A stretch of DNA of 64,000 bases from an uncultured Lachnospiraceae bacterium (GTDB lineage: Bacteria > Bacillota > Clostridia > Lachnospirales > Lachnospiraceae): the NCBI GenBank assembly GCA_947175055.1, contig CAMWLJ010000001.1, positions 45,322 to 109,321 of the forward strand. Reading direction: 5' to 3'. The position numbers and the translations under genes are program-made. This document shows positions 18,688-28,028 of the stretch, piece by piece (position 1 is the stretch's first letter; the number at the start of each line of letters is the position of its first letter). A model generated the notes under the pieces. The model did no database searches, was not told where the DNA came from, and was given only the letters and a program-made list of their open reading frames with translations.

Positions 18688-20598
18688 ATGCTTTTAGAGA
18701 AGATCGAACAGACGAATGATATCAAGCAGATCGCAGAGAGCGACTATGGTGTACTGGCACAGGAGATCAGAGAGTTTTTGATCCGATCGATCAGCGAGAC
18801 CGGTGGGCATCTGGGATCGAATCTGGGTGCGGTAGAACTTACTATGGCGCTGCACCTGTTTTTGAATCTGCCGGAGGATAAGATCATCTGGGATGTGGGA
18901 CACCAATCATATACGCATAAGATCTTAACAGGTAGAAGGGACGGTTTTGCTAATTTACGGAAGTTTGGCGGCATGAGCGGTTTCCCGAAGCGCAAGGAAA
19001 GTGAATGTGATTGTTTTGATACCGGACATAGCTCTACTTCCATTTCTGCGGGATTGGGCATGGTCAAGGCCAGAGACATCAAAGGGGAGAAGAACACCAT
19101 CGTATCCGTGATCGGTGACGGTTCCCTGACCGGCGGCATGGCGTATGAAGCACTCAATAATGCCTCACGTTTGGAGACTAATTTCATTATTATACTGAAT
19201 GACAATAATATGTCCATATCGGAGAATGTGGGCGGCGTATCGAAATATTTGAATAATATCAGAACGGCAGATATGTATCTGGATCTGAAAGAAGGAGTCT
19301 ATAATTCGCTTCACGGGAAGTCAAAGTACGGAGATAAGGTGGTATCTCAGATCAGAAGAGCTAAGAGCAGCTTTAAACATTTAGTTGTGCCAGGTATGTT
19401 TTTCGAGGATATGGGCATTACTTATCTGGGTCCGGTGGATGGACATAATATTTCGGCCATGGTCCGGCTTCTCGGAGAAGCCAGGAAGATCAGAGGTGCG
19501 GTTCTCCTGCATGTGATCACGCAGAAGGGGAAAGGCTATGTGCCGGCTGAGAGGCACCCGGCCAGATTTCATGGAGCAGAGCCTTTCGATATAGAGACCG
19601 GAATTCCCAGCAAACCGCAGAGCAAGGCCAATTATACGGATATATTCTCCACGGTTATGTGTAAATTAGGTCAACGGCAGGAAAATGTGGTGGCGATCAC
19701 GGCGGCGATGCCGGACGGTACGGGATTGAAGCGCTTTCGGAACAGGTACCCAGACCGATTCTTTGACGTTGGGATCGCGGAAGAACATGCAGTAACATTT
19801 GCGGCCGGGTTGGCGGCCGGTGGACTGAGACCAATCGTGGCGATCTACTCCTCCTTTTTACAGAGAGCCTATGATCAGATCCTGCATGATGTCTGTCTGC
19901 AGAATCTGCCGGTAATCTTTGCGGTTGACAGGGCGGGGCTGGTAGGCAGTGACGGAGAGACGCATCAGGGTATTTTTGATCTGTCTTATCTGTCTTCGAT
20001 TCCGAATATGCACATCATGGCGCCCAAGAATAAATGGGAACTTTCTGACATGTTGAAATTTGCTCTGGCTTCCGACATGCCGATGGCGATCCGTTATCCG
20101 AGAGGAGAGGCATTTGATGGACTGAAAGATAATCGTGCGCCCATCCTGTATGGGAAGAGTGAGCCTCTATACGAAGAAGAAGATATCATATTGTTTGCTG
20201 TAGGCAGTATGGTTAAAGTGGCTCTTGAGGTGCGGAGTCAGCTTAAGGAGAGAGGATATTCTTGCTCACTGACCAATGCGCGGTTTGTGAAACCGATAGA
20301 TGAGCAGGCGGTGCGTGAGGCATGTAGAGAGCACAGACTGCTCGTGACGCTGGAAGAGAATGTGATGAGCGGCGGTTATGGAGAGAAAGTTAGGGCGTAT
20401 GTAGATGAGATTGGTGCATCCGCGCAGGTGCTCAACATAGCGATTCCGGATGAATATGTGGAACATGGTAACGTGGAGTTGTTGAAACGCGAAATTGGGA
20501 TCGACGCGGATTCGGTCACGACGAAAATTCTCACACGCTACGTATCGATGGCCGGAGAGCGGGAACAGAAAGAGGAAACAGCAGGCGCAGACAGATGA
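18688..20598 (+). CDS. dxs: 1-deoxy-D-xylulose-5-phosphate synthase
   Basis: GGHLGSNLGAVELTMALH, VIGDGSLTGGMAYEALNN, RFFDVGIAEEHAVTFAAGLA. Confidence 0.96.
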   Translation: MLLEKIEQTNDIKQIAESDYGVLAQEIREFLIRSISETGGHLGSNLGAVELTMALHLFLNLPEDKIIWDVGHQSYTHKILTGRRDGFANLRKFGGMSGFPKRKESECDCFDTGHSSTSISAGLGMVKARDIKGEKNTIVSVIGDGSLTGGMAYEALNNASRLETNFIIILNDNNMSISENVGGVSKYLNNIRTADMYLDLKEGVYNSLHGKSKYGDKVVSQIRRAKSSFKHLVVPGMFFEDMGITYLGPVDGHNISAMVRLLGEARKIRGAVLLHVITQKGKGYVPAERHPARFHGAEPFDIETGIPSKPQSKANYTDIFSTVMCKLGQRQENVVAITAAMPDGTGLKRFRNRYPDRFFDVGIAEEHAVTFAAGLAAGGLRPIVAIYSSFLQRAYDQILHDVCLQNLPVIFAVDRAGLVGSDGETHQGIFDLSYLSSIPNMHIMAPKNKWELSDMLKFALASDMPMAIRYPRGEAFDGLKDNRAPILYGKSEPLYEEEDIILFAVGSMVKVALEVRSQLKERGYSCSLTNARFVKPIDEQAVREACREHRLLVTLEENVMSGGYGEKVRAYVDEIGASAQVLNIAIPDEYVEHGNVELLKREIGIDADSVTTKILTRYVSMAGEREQKEETAGADR

Positions 20599-21500
20599 GA
20601 GAGAGATTGGATGTTATTCTGGTAAAACGCGGTCTTGCTCCTTCCAGGGAGAAAGCAAAGGCTATCCTGATGGCCGGCAATGTCTTTGTGGACGGACAGC
20701 GGGAGGATAAAGCCGGATCGACGTTTGATGAAAGTAAAATTCAAATAGAGGTAAGAGGAAACAACTTGAAATATGTAAGCCGCGGCGGGTTGAAGCTGGA
20801 GAAGGCAATGGAGCAGTTCCCGATCACACTCATGCATACGGTCTGCATGGATATCGGGGCTTCTACGGGAGGTTTCACGGACTGCATGCTGCAAAACGGG
20901 GCTGACCGGGTGTATGCCATTGATGTGGGGCACGGACAGCTGGCATGGAAGTTGCGCAACGATGCCAGAGTCGTATGCATGGAAAGAACGAATTTCCGCT
21001 ATGTGACTAGGGAGGATATTGCGCAGAAGGTTGACGTTGCTTCGGTGGATGTATCATTCATCTCGCTCACTAAAATTTTGATTCCGGCGCGCAATCTGCT
21101 GAGTGAGAAAGGGCAGATGGTCTGTCTGATCAAACCGCAGTTCGAGGCGGGCAGAGATAAGGTCGGCAAGAAGGGTGTTGTCCGAGAACCGGCGGTGCAT
21201 GAGGAAGTGATACGTAAAGTGATAGATCATGCCGACCTGATTGGATTTGAAGTAGCGGGTCTTACGTATTCACCGATCAAGGGGCCGGAAGGCAATATAG
21301 AATATTTGATCTATTTAACAAAGAAGGCAGATATTCCGGAAGAAGTGCTGGGACTGTCTGAAGCGGAGGCGGAAGAGAGGCTTCGTGGAATAATAGAGGA
21401 AAAGAGCGGGAAGGCGCACAGCAGGGACATAGAGGAAATGATTCGTTCCGTTGTGCTCGACGCGCATAACGTTTTGGATGAGGCGAAACAGGCAGAATGA
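20595..21500 (+). CDS. tlyA: TlyA family RNA methyltransferase
   Basis: N-terminal S4 domain, DIGASTGGFTDCMLQNGA; start overlaps dxs stop. Confidence 0.93.
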   Translation: MRERLDVILVKRGLAPSREKAKAILMAGNVFVDGQREDKAGSTFDESKIQIEVRGNNLKYVSRGGLKLEKAMEQFPITLMHTVCMDIGASTGGFTDCMLQNGADRVYAIDVGHGQLAWKLRNDARVVCMERTNFRYVTREDIAQKVDVASVDVSFISLTKILIPARNLLSEKGQMVCLIKPQFEAGRDKVGKKGVVREPAVHEEVIRKVIDHADLIGFEVAGLTYSPIKGPEGNIEYLIYLTKKADIPEEVLGLSEAEAEERLRGIIEEKSGKAHSRDIEEMIRSVVLDAHNVLDEAKQAE

Positions 21501-22345
21501 GGCATTTTTATCTGATCACAAACAGAGTGAAGGATCCCGACGGATCTTATACACAGCAGATAATCTCCTATTTGGAAATGCATGGGGCCAGTGTGACATG
21601 TGTAGATAATACGGAACGGTTTTCAGACAGATGGGAAGAGAAGGAATCCGGTCAGGACGAGGCAGAATGTGTTCTTGTCCTGGGCGGGGACGGTACCCTG
21701 CTTCGTGCAGCCAGGACTATGATGAACAGGGATATTCCCCTGCTGGGGATCAATCTGGGTACGTTGGGATATCTGGCTGAGGTTGAGATCGCCGCGATAG
21801 AGGAGGCACTTGAGAAACTGCTGTCTGACCGGTTCACGAAGGAAGAACGGATGATGCTGGTCGGGAAGGTCGAAAGGAAAGTGGGGAAGGAAGAAAATTT
21901 TGCCCTGAATGATATTGTGTTGTCCAGGTGTGGATCCCTGCAGGTCTTAAACTTCCACATCTATGTGAATGGACAGTTTCTAAACAGCTACAGTGCGGAT
22001 GGGATGATCGTGGCGACACCGACGGGTTCTACCGGGTATAATCTGTCGGCAGGTGGACCGATCGTGGAACCGGGTGCCAACCTGCTTCTGCTGACGCCGA
22101 TCTGTCCGCATACTTTGAACACAAGAAGCATTGTTCTGGCTCCTGACGATACGGTCAGGATTGAGATTCCGGAGGGAAAGGACGGCCGGGAACAACTGGT
22201 AGAGGTCAATTATGACGGAAGTTGTAAGGTCAGGCTGCGGACGGGCGACCATATCGTTGTCTGTCGGGCTAATAAGACAACAGGAATCCTGAAACTGAAC
22301 ACGGAAAGTTTTCTGACGGTACTACATAAGAAGATGAGCGAATGA
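21497..22345 (+). CDS. nadK: NAD kinase
   Basis: LVLGGDGTLLRAAR, GINLGTLGYLAEVE, TPTGSTGYNLSAGGPIV. Confidence 0.95.
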   Translation: MRHFYLITNRVKDPDGSYTQQIISYLEMHGASVTCVDNTERFSDRWEEKESGQDEAECVLVLGGDGTLLRAARTMMNRDIPLLGINLGTLGYLAEVEIAAIEEALEKLLSDRFTKEERMMLVGKVERKVGKEENFALNDIVLSRCGSLQVLNFHIYVNGQFLNSYSADGMIVATPTGSTGYNLSAGGPIVEPGANLLLLTPICPHTLNTRSIVLAPDDTVRIEIPEGKDGREQLVEVNYDGSCKVRLRTGDHIVVCRANKTTGILKLNTESFLTVLHKKMSE

Positions 22346-22412
22346 TCGCGGTGGGAATGAACCGGCAGAAGACAAGTCATAATAATATAAGTAAATGATG
22401 AGACAGTGATCT

Positions 22413-22865
22413 ATGAAAAAGAGAAGACATGAAAAGATAATTGAATTGATCGGACAATATGAAATCGAGACGCAGGAAGAATTGGCCGATAGACTGCGGG
22501 AAGAGGGATATCAGGTGACGCAGGCGACAGTGTCACGTGATATCAGAGAATTGAAATTATCAAAGATCTCCGGTGGAAACGGCAGACAGAAATATATTGC
22601 CTTTACAAGGGAAGAGGTGCATCTGGGCGATAAATACATCCGCGTGCTGCGAGAAGGATACGTTTCTATGGATCTGGCACAGAATCTGCTTATCATGAAG
22701 ACTGTATCCGGTATGGCAATGGCGGTAGCCGCGGCAGTTGATGCGTTGAAACTGGATGAGATCGTCGGCTGTATCGCAGGTGATAACACGATCATGATGG
22801 CGATGCGCAGTGAAAGTGCGGCAGCGCAGGTGATGGATAAATTACGAAGAATGATAGAACAATAA
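22413..22865 (+). CDS. argR: arginine repressor
   Basis: EELADRLREEGYQVTQATVSRDIRELKL...GCIAGDNTIMMAMRS. Confidence 0.95.
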   Translation: MKKRRHEKIIELIGQYEIETQEELADRLREEGYQVTQATVSRDIRELKLSKISGGNGRQKYIAFTREEVHLGDKYIRVLREGYVSMDLAQNLLIMKTVSGMAMAVAAAVDALKLDEIVGCIAGDNTIMMAMRSESAAAQVMDKLRRMIEQ

Positions 22866-23001
22866 GATACAATGGCGCGTTGGCATGTCAGGATTGAGAG
22901 TGTGTCTGGCATGTTTATGTCAGAGCGCGGATGATTATGTATTTGGATGACTGCTTCCGATAAGCAGATGTGTCCGGAGAGAATACATAAGAGGTGAAAG
23001 A

Positions 23002-24684
23002 ATGTTACAAAGTTTACATGTGAAGAATTTAGCGTTGATCGATGAAGTCGAGGTTGAATTCGGAGAAGGCCTGAATATCCTTACCGGGGAAACCGGTGCG
23101 GGGAAATCTATTATCATCGGATCCATCAATCTGGCGCTGGGAGCGAAAGCAGACAAAGATCTGATCCGGACCGGGGCAGAATATGCGCTGGTAGAACTGG
23201 TCTTTACGGTAGAGCAGCCGCAGCAGCTAAAAGCCATACAGGAATTGGATCTGCCTGTGGAGGAGGAACAGATCATCTTGCAGCGCCGGATCATGCCAAG
23301 CCGTAATGTCTGTAAAGTGTGCGGTGAGACAGTGACGGCCAGACAATTGAAGCAGTTGGCAGAGATTTTGATCGATATTCACGGGCAGCATGAACACCAA
23401 TCATTGTTGCAGCCTGCAAAGCAGCTGGAAATCCTGGATGCCTATGCGGGAGAGGTGTTGACGCCTTATAAAGAAGAATTACGAAATATTTACGGGGAAT
23501 ACCGTAAAGCCGTGGAGGCGTTATCCGGCAGTGAGGTGGATGAGGAGACCCGCAAAAGAGAAGTGGCGCTGGCAGAGTTTGAGTGTCAGGAGATTGAAGA
23601 GGCAGCTTTGATCCCGGGAGAAGATGAGGAGGTTGAGCAGACTTATCAAAAGCTCGTGAACGGGCAGAAGATCAGGGATGCAGTCAATATGGCGCATGCG
23701 CTTTGCGGCTATGAGGAAGGCGGCATTGGCAGTAACGTCGGGCGGGCTCTCAGGGAGATGAAGTCCGTATCGGCTTATGACGATGTGCTCAGAGAATTTG
23801 AACAGCAGCTGCTGGATATAGACAGCCTGCTCAACGATTATAACCGCGGTGTGGCAGATTACCTGTCGGAATTGGAATTTGACGGAGAACTCTTCGATCA
23901 GACGGAGAAACGCCTGAATCTGATCAATCATTTGAAGACAAAATATGGAAATTCCATAGAAGATATATTGCAATACCGTGACAAAGCGGAGAACACACTG
24001 GATAAATACAGGGATTATGATACCTATCGTAAAGAATTACATGAGCAGGTCGATGTCTTAAAGAAGAGAGCGGCTGCAGTAGGGTCGGAGATATCTGATA
24101 TTCGCAGAAGTTTTGCCGCCAAGTTATCGGAGGAGATGAGGACTGCGCTTGTCGATCTTAATTTTCAGGAAGTTGCCTTTGAGATTCAGATCTCATCTGC
24201 GCCGGAGTTGGTGAGCGGAAACGGATTCGACAAAGTTACTTATATGATCTCGACAAATGCCGGAGAAAGGCTTCGGGAACTGGCACAAGTGGCCAGCGGC
24301 GGTGAACTGTCGCGTATCATGCTGGCGCTCAAAACGGTGCTTGCGGATAAGGATTCGATCGAGACTCTGATCTTTGATGAGATCGATACGGGTATCAGTG
24401 GCAAAACGGCATGGAAGGTATCCGAGAAAATGGGAATTCTTGGGAAGGGGCATCAGATCATCTGCATTACCCATCTGCCGCAGATCGCCTCGATGGCGGA
24501 TCGGCATTTCTGCATCGAAAAGAAAGTGGAAGACAATCGTTCCGTTACGGATATCAGGAAGCTGAATGAAGAAGAAAGTACCGCCGAGGTGGCAAGAATG
24601 CTTGGAAGTGCCAGCGTAACAGAGAATGTTATGAACAATGCGCGGGAGATGAAAGAATTGGCAAGAAAAACAAAACAATACTAA
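23002..24684 (+). CDS. recN: DNA repair protein RecN
   Basis: GLNILTGETGAGKSIIIGSI, DIHGQHEHQSLL, ASGGELSRIMLALK, FDEIDTGISG. Confidence 0.96.
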   Translation: MLQSLHVKNLALIDEVEVEFGEGLNILTGETGAGKSIIIGSINLALGAKADKDLIRTGAEYALVELVFTVEQPQQLKAIQELDLPVEEEQIILQRRIMPSRNVCKVCGETVTARQLKQLAEILIDIHGQHEHQSLLQPAKQLEILDAYAGEVLTPYKEELRNIYGEYRKAVEALSGSEVDEETRKREVALAEFECQEIEEAALIPGEDEEVEQTYQKLVNGQKIRDAVNMAHALCGYEEGGIGSNVGRALREMKSVSAYDDVLREFEQQLLDIDSLLNDYNRGVADYLSELEFDGELFDQTEKRLNLINHLKTKYGNSIEDILQYRDKAENTLDKYRDYDTYRKELHEQVDVLKKRAAAVGSEISDIRRSFAAKLSEEMRTALVDLNFQEVAFEIQISSAPELVSGNGFDKVTYMISTNAGERLRELAQVASGGELSRIMLALKTVLADKDSIETLIFDEIDTGISGKTAWKVSEKMGILGKGHQIICITHLPQIASMADRHFCIEKKVEDNRSVTDIRKLNEEESTAEVARMLGSASVTENVMNNAREMKELARKTKQY

Positions 24685-24714
24685 TATTAAAATCGAAAAT
24701 TTTTCACATACTAG

Positions 24715-24745
24715 AAAGGACATGCTCAGTGTATGTCCTTTTTTT
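24715..24745 (+). terminator. Rho-independent terminator of recN
   Basis: AAAGGACAT-N8-ATGTCCTTT plus T run; overlaps the nominal ORF start at 24733. Confidence 0.8.
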
Positions 24746-24864
24746 CGATGGAAAGAGAGCCTGCTGCATGTGTACATTTAAAGAGCAACAAGATGGGCAA
24801 TTCCTTATTGGCTGTAAGGAGTATTGACCATAAATATATTGTAGTAGATGGGAGATGTGGAAAA

Positions 24865-26196
24865 TTGAACCGTTTAATAGATATGACAAAGCAACAGGAA
24901 AGAATGTACAGGGTCTTCTTATATACAATACTTGCTGCAGCGGCGGTCGCAATTACGATATTGGTATATCTGACTTATTGGGATAAAATTCCATCAACCA
25001 TAAAGATACGCGCCGGAGTGGAGCAGGAACTGGACTTTAAGGTTCCGGTATCGGGAAGGATCTATCGTGTGAATGAATCGGATGTTACACCCGTATCTTC
25101 GCTGTCGGATTCTACGGATAAAGAGGTGGCGGAACAGGCAACGGAGAGTATCCCGATAGATTTTGCACATAAAGTGAGAGTCAAGGCAAATGCGATTGAT
25201 ACTTATAAGATGGATCTGAAACTCTTCGGGGTAATTCCCTATAAAAATGTGGATGTGGAAGTGATTCAGGACAAGATGCTCACACCGTCGGGAATACCCA
25301 TCGGTATCTATGTGAAAACAAGTGGAGTGTTGGTAGTCGGAATCGGAGAGTTTGAGAACAGTGAGGGAAAGAAGGTATCTCCTGCGAAATATGCGCTGCA
25401 GAAGGGGGATTATATTCTGCAGGTCAACGGGGAGACCGTAGAGAATAAGAAGCACTTTATCAGGATGGTGGAAGCCTCTGATGGAGAGAGCATGGTGTTG
25501 GCGATCAAGCGGAACGGAGAAATTACAGATATCATGGTAACGCCGGAAGCTAATCAGAATCAGGAATGGAAGGTGGGAATCTGGATCAGGGATAACGCCC
25601 AGGGAATCGGGACCATGACCTATGAAGATGCCGACAATTCTTTCGGTGCGCTCGGCCATGGGATCAATGATGTGGATACTTCTTTGTTGATGAACCTGGA
25701 GGAAGGGACTCTTTACAGGACTCAGATCGTGGGGATAACCAGAGGGTCTAACGGCAGTCCGGGAGAACTGACCGGTTATATCGAATATGACAGTGACAAT
25801 GTGATCGGAGAGATTACAGAGAATACGGAAGAAGGAATCTTTGGCGTATGTGATGATGTGGTGGAAGAGGCTTCTTCCTTTGAACCGATTCCGATCGCAC
25901 TCAAACAGGAAATAGAGATGGGGCCTGCGCAGATCATCTGTTCTGTCACCGGGGAACCGGAGTTCTATGACGTGGAGATTGTGGAGGTAAATCTGGATCG
26001 GGATAATATTAACAGGGGGATCGTGGTGCAGGTGATAGATGAGAAACTACTGACCTTGACCGGTGGGATCATACAGGGTATGAGCGGTAGCCCGATTGTC
26101 CAGAACGGCAAGCTGGTAGGGGCAGTGACGCACGTGCTGGTGCAGGATTCGACGCGGGGATATGGCATTTTTATCGAGGAAATGCTGGGGCACTGA
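24865..26196 (+). CDS. spoIVB: SpoIVB peptidase
   Basis: PDZ domain, C-terminal S55 peptidase region GTMTYEDADNSFGALGHGIND and GMSGSPIVQNGKLVGAVTHV. ORF opens at 24733 inside a terminator; TTG 24865 is the more likely start. Confidence 0.93.
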   Translation: MNRLIDMTKQQERMYRVFLYTILAAAAVAITILVYLTYWDKIPSTIKIRAGVEQELDFKVPVSGRIYRVNESDVTPVSSLSDSTDKEVAEQATESIPIDFAHKVRVKANAIDTYKMDLKLFGVIPYKNVDVEVIQDKMLTPSGIPIGIYVKTSGVLVVGIGEFENSEGKKVSPAKYALQKGDYILQVNGETVENKKHFIRMVEASDGESMVLAIKRNGEITDIMVTPEANQNQEWKVGIWIRDNAQGIGTMTYEDADNSFGALGHGINDVDTSLLMNLEEGTLYRTQIVGITRGSNGSPGELTGYIEYDSDNVIGEITENTEEGIFGVCDDVVEEASSFEPIPIALKQEIEMGPAQIICSVTGEPEFYDVEIVEVNLDRDNINRGIVVQVIDEKLLTLTGGIIQGMSGSPIVQNGKLVGAVTHVLVQDSTRGYGIFIEEMLGH

Positions 26197-26329
26197 TTCC
26201 TGTCGATCCCGGCTAAGGATGTGATGGAAGAAATAGATATAGCCGAATGAGAAGGAAAAAGGTTCTATCGAAATGAATAAAGAAGGGCAGGATTGATTGT
26301 AAAATATGCCTGCTCTTTTTTGATATTTG

Positions 26330-26358
26330 TTTACACGGTTTGTATAGTTTGCTATAAT
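26330..26358 (+). promoter_or_regulatory. sigma-A-type promoter of the two-component/ABC island
   Basis: TTTACA (26330-26335), 17-bp spacer, TATAAT (26353-26358). Confidence 0.7.
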
Positions 26359-26518
26359 GATTAAGTAAAAGTTGAGCATTATAGTTAACTGCATTAGCAA
26401 TTTTGTGTTTATCCTTACAAGAGCTTATGCATATGGCAGTGTCCTAAATTGATAATTGCAATTTGTTATGGCGCTTATGATAGATGCAGGAGTCAACGGT
26501 CAATCGTGCATTTTTCAA

Positions 26519-26528
26519 GGGGGGGGGG
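26519..26528 (+). repeat. G10 homopolymer at ribosome-binding position
   Basis: Ten consecutive G residues ending 9 nt before the TTG start at 26538. Confidence 0.9.
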
Positions 26529-26537
26529 TAAGACCGT

Positions 26538-28028
26538 TTGAAGATCATTATTGTGGAGGATGAGTCGATCATTCGCAATGGACTGGTGAAGCATATCAAG
26601 TGGGAGAGCCTGGGGATCAGTGAGATCCGGGTAGCAGCGAATACGCAGGAGGCTCTTACAATCTGTGAGAGTTATATACCGGATATCGTGGTGTCTGATA
26701 TTTCCATGCCCGGAGAGAATGGCATCCTGCTGTGTCGGAAACTGCGGAAGCTCTTCCCGGATATTGAGATCATTTTCGTCACCGGCTATGCGGATAAGGA
26801 ATATCTGAAGGCGGCGATCGATTTGCATGCGGTGCGGTATGTGGAGAAGCCGATCAACAGGAAGGATATTTCGGAAGCGGTACAGGAGGCTGTGAATAGG
26901 TATCAGAAGACGATGGAGCATAAGGAGGCGCAGTTACATACGCTGTTCATTGATTCGGCTTCTTTTCCGATCAATATCAGAGGGAAGAATGTGTTCCGAG
27001 TAGGTATTTTGCAGCTTGATCAGAAGGAGGGGCTGGCAGAGATTAAGCAGAAATTAACGGAAGGTGTGGATGGATGGCTCAGAAAGTATAGTCTGGCAAT
27101 GCTGATGGAGATTTCGGATCCGATGACGCTCTCTTTTCTGCTGGGTGGAGAAGATGGGGAGCCGTTGGAAGCATCTGCAAGAAAGGAATATATGCAGCTT
27201 GTGGAACAGATTCTGGGGGAGAAGATCCGTTGGTTTTTGGCCATGGGCCATCGGGTAGAAGGGACGGAACATATTACGGACTCCTGGCAGACGGCGAAGC
27301 AGGTGAAGAATGCACTGGCTTATCTGGGCTGGAATCATGTAGCCTATTCCGAAGACCTGCATGGCAGTCATAGATTTGAGACGGATATGACTGTGGTTGA
27401 GCATTTTGCCGAGGCGGTATCCGGCAAGAAGGAAGAGGAGGCCGCAGAGCTTTTGAATAATTTTGCGCAGGAATTGGAAGAGAAACAGATTTTCTTGAAT
27501 GGAGAGATCCGGCATGTTTATTATGCCTTGAATCTGGTCATAAAGCAGGCGGAACTTACGCTGCGTGTCAACGATAAGAATCATGAAACGGATGTGGTAA
27601 ACGGGGATTTTTTTGAGCATGTGGCTACTTTTGCGGAGATGAATCAGTATTTGCAGAGCCGTCTTTCGGCACTCTTTGAGGATGGTGAGGCACAGAAGTG
27701 CACTTATGTGGTAAAGAAAGTTATGGATTATATCTGGGAGAATTACGCAGACTCCTCCCTTTCGATCAAAATACTGGCGGATCATGTTTATCTTACGCCG
27801 ACTTATTTGAGCAATGTATTTAAGAAGAGCGCCGGTCTGACGATTGGGCAGTATATGGTGGATGTGCGGATTGATAAGGCGAAGCGGTTGATGAGGGACC
27901 CTCAACTTAAGTTCTATCAGGTGGCTTCCATGGTAGGTTATGAGGACGCTAACTACTTTGCTAAGATCTTTAAGAAAAAGACGAATATGACACCGTCGGA
28001 GTATAAGGAGAGTTTATCGGTTCGATGA
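26538..28028 (+). CDS. YesN-type AraC-family response regulator
   Basis: Receiver IIIVEDESIIRNGLVKHIKWES...VVSDISMPGENG; C-terminal AraC HTH YLTPTYLSNVFKKSAGLTIGQYMVDVRIDKAKRLM. Confidence 0.92.
   Translation: MKIIIVEDESIIRNGLVKHIKWESLGISEIRVAANTQEALTICESYIPDIVVSDISMPGENGILLCRKLRKLFPDIEIIFVTGYADKEYLKAAIDLHAVRYVEKPINRKDISEAVQEAVNRYQKTMEHKEAQLHTLFIDSASFPINIRGKNVFRVGILQLDQKEGLAEIKQKLTEGVDGWLRKYSLAMLMEISDPMTLSFLLGGEDGEPLEASARKEYMQLVEQILGEKIRWFLAMGHRVEGTEHITDSWQTAKQVKNALAYLGWNHVAYSEDLHGSHRFETDMTVVEHFAEAVSGKKEEEAAELLNNFAQELEEKQIFLNGEIRHVYYALNLVIKQAELTLRVNDKNHETDVVNGDFFEHVATFAEMNQYLQSRLSALFEDGEAQKCTYVVKKVMDYIWENYADSSLSIKILADHVYLTPTYLSNVFKKSAGLTIGQYMVDVRIDKAKRLMRDPQLKFYQVASMVGYEDANYFAKIFKKKTNMTPSEYKESLSVR

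Noticed and set aside
24733-24864. Extended N-terminus of SpoIVB as given by the ORF track
   Set aside because: The first codons lie in the recN terminator stem; a TTG start at 24865 before the hydrophobic segment is more plausible.
27054-27905. 283-aa minus-strand ORF inside the YesN-type regulator
   Set aside because: Shadow ORF in a clear CDS on the other strand; no recognisable domain.
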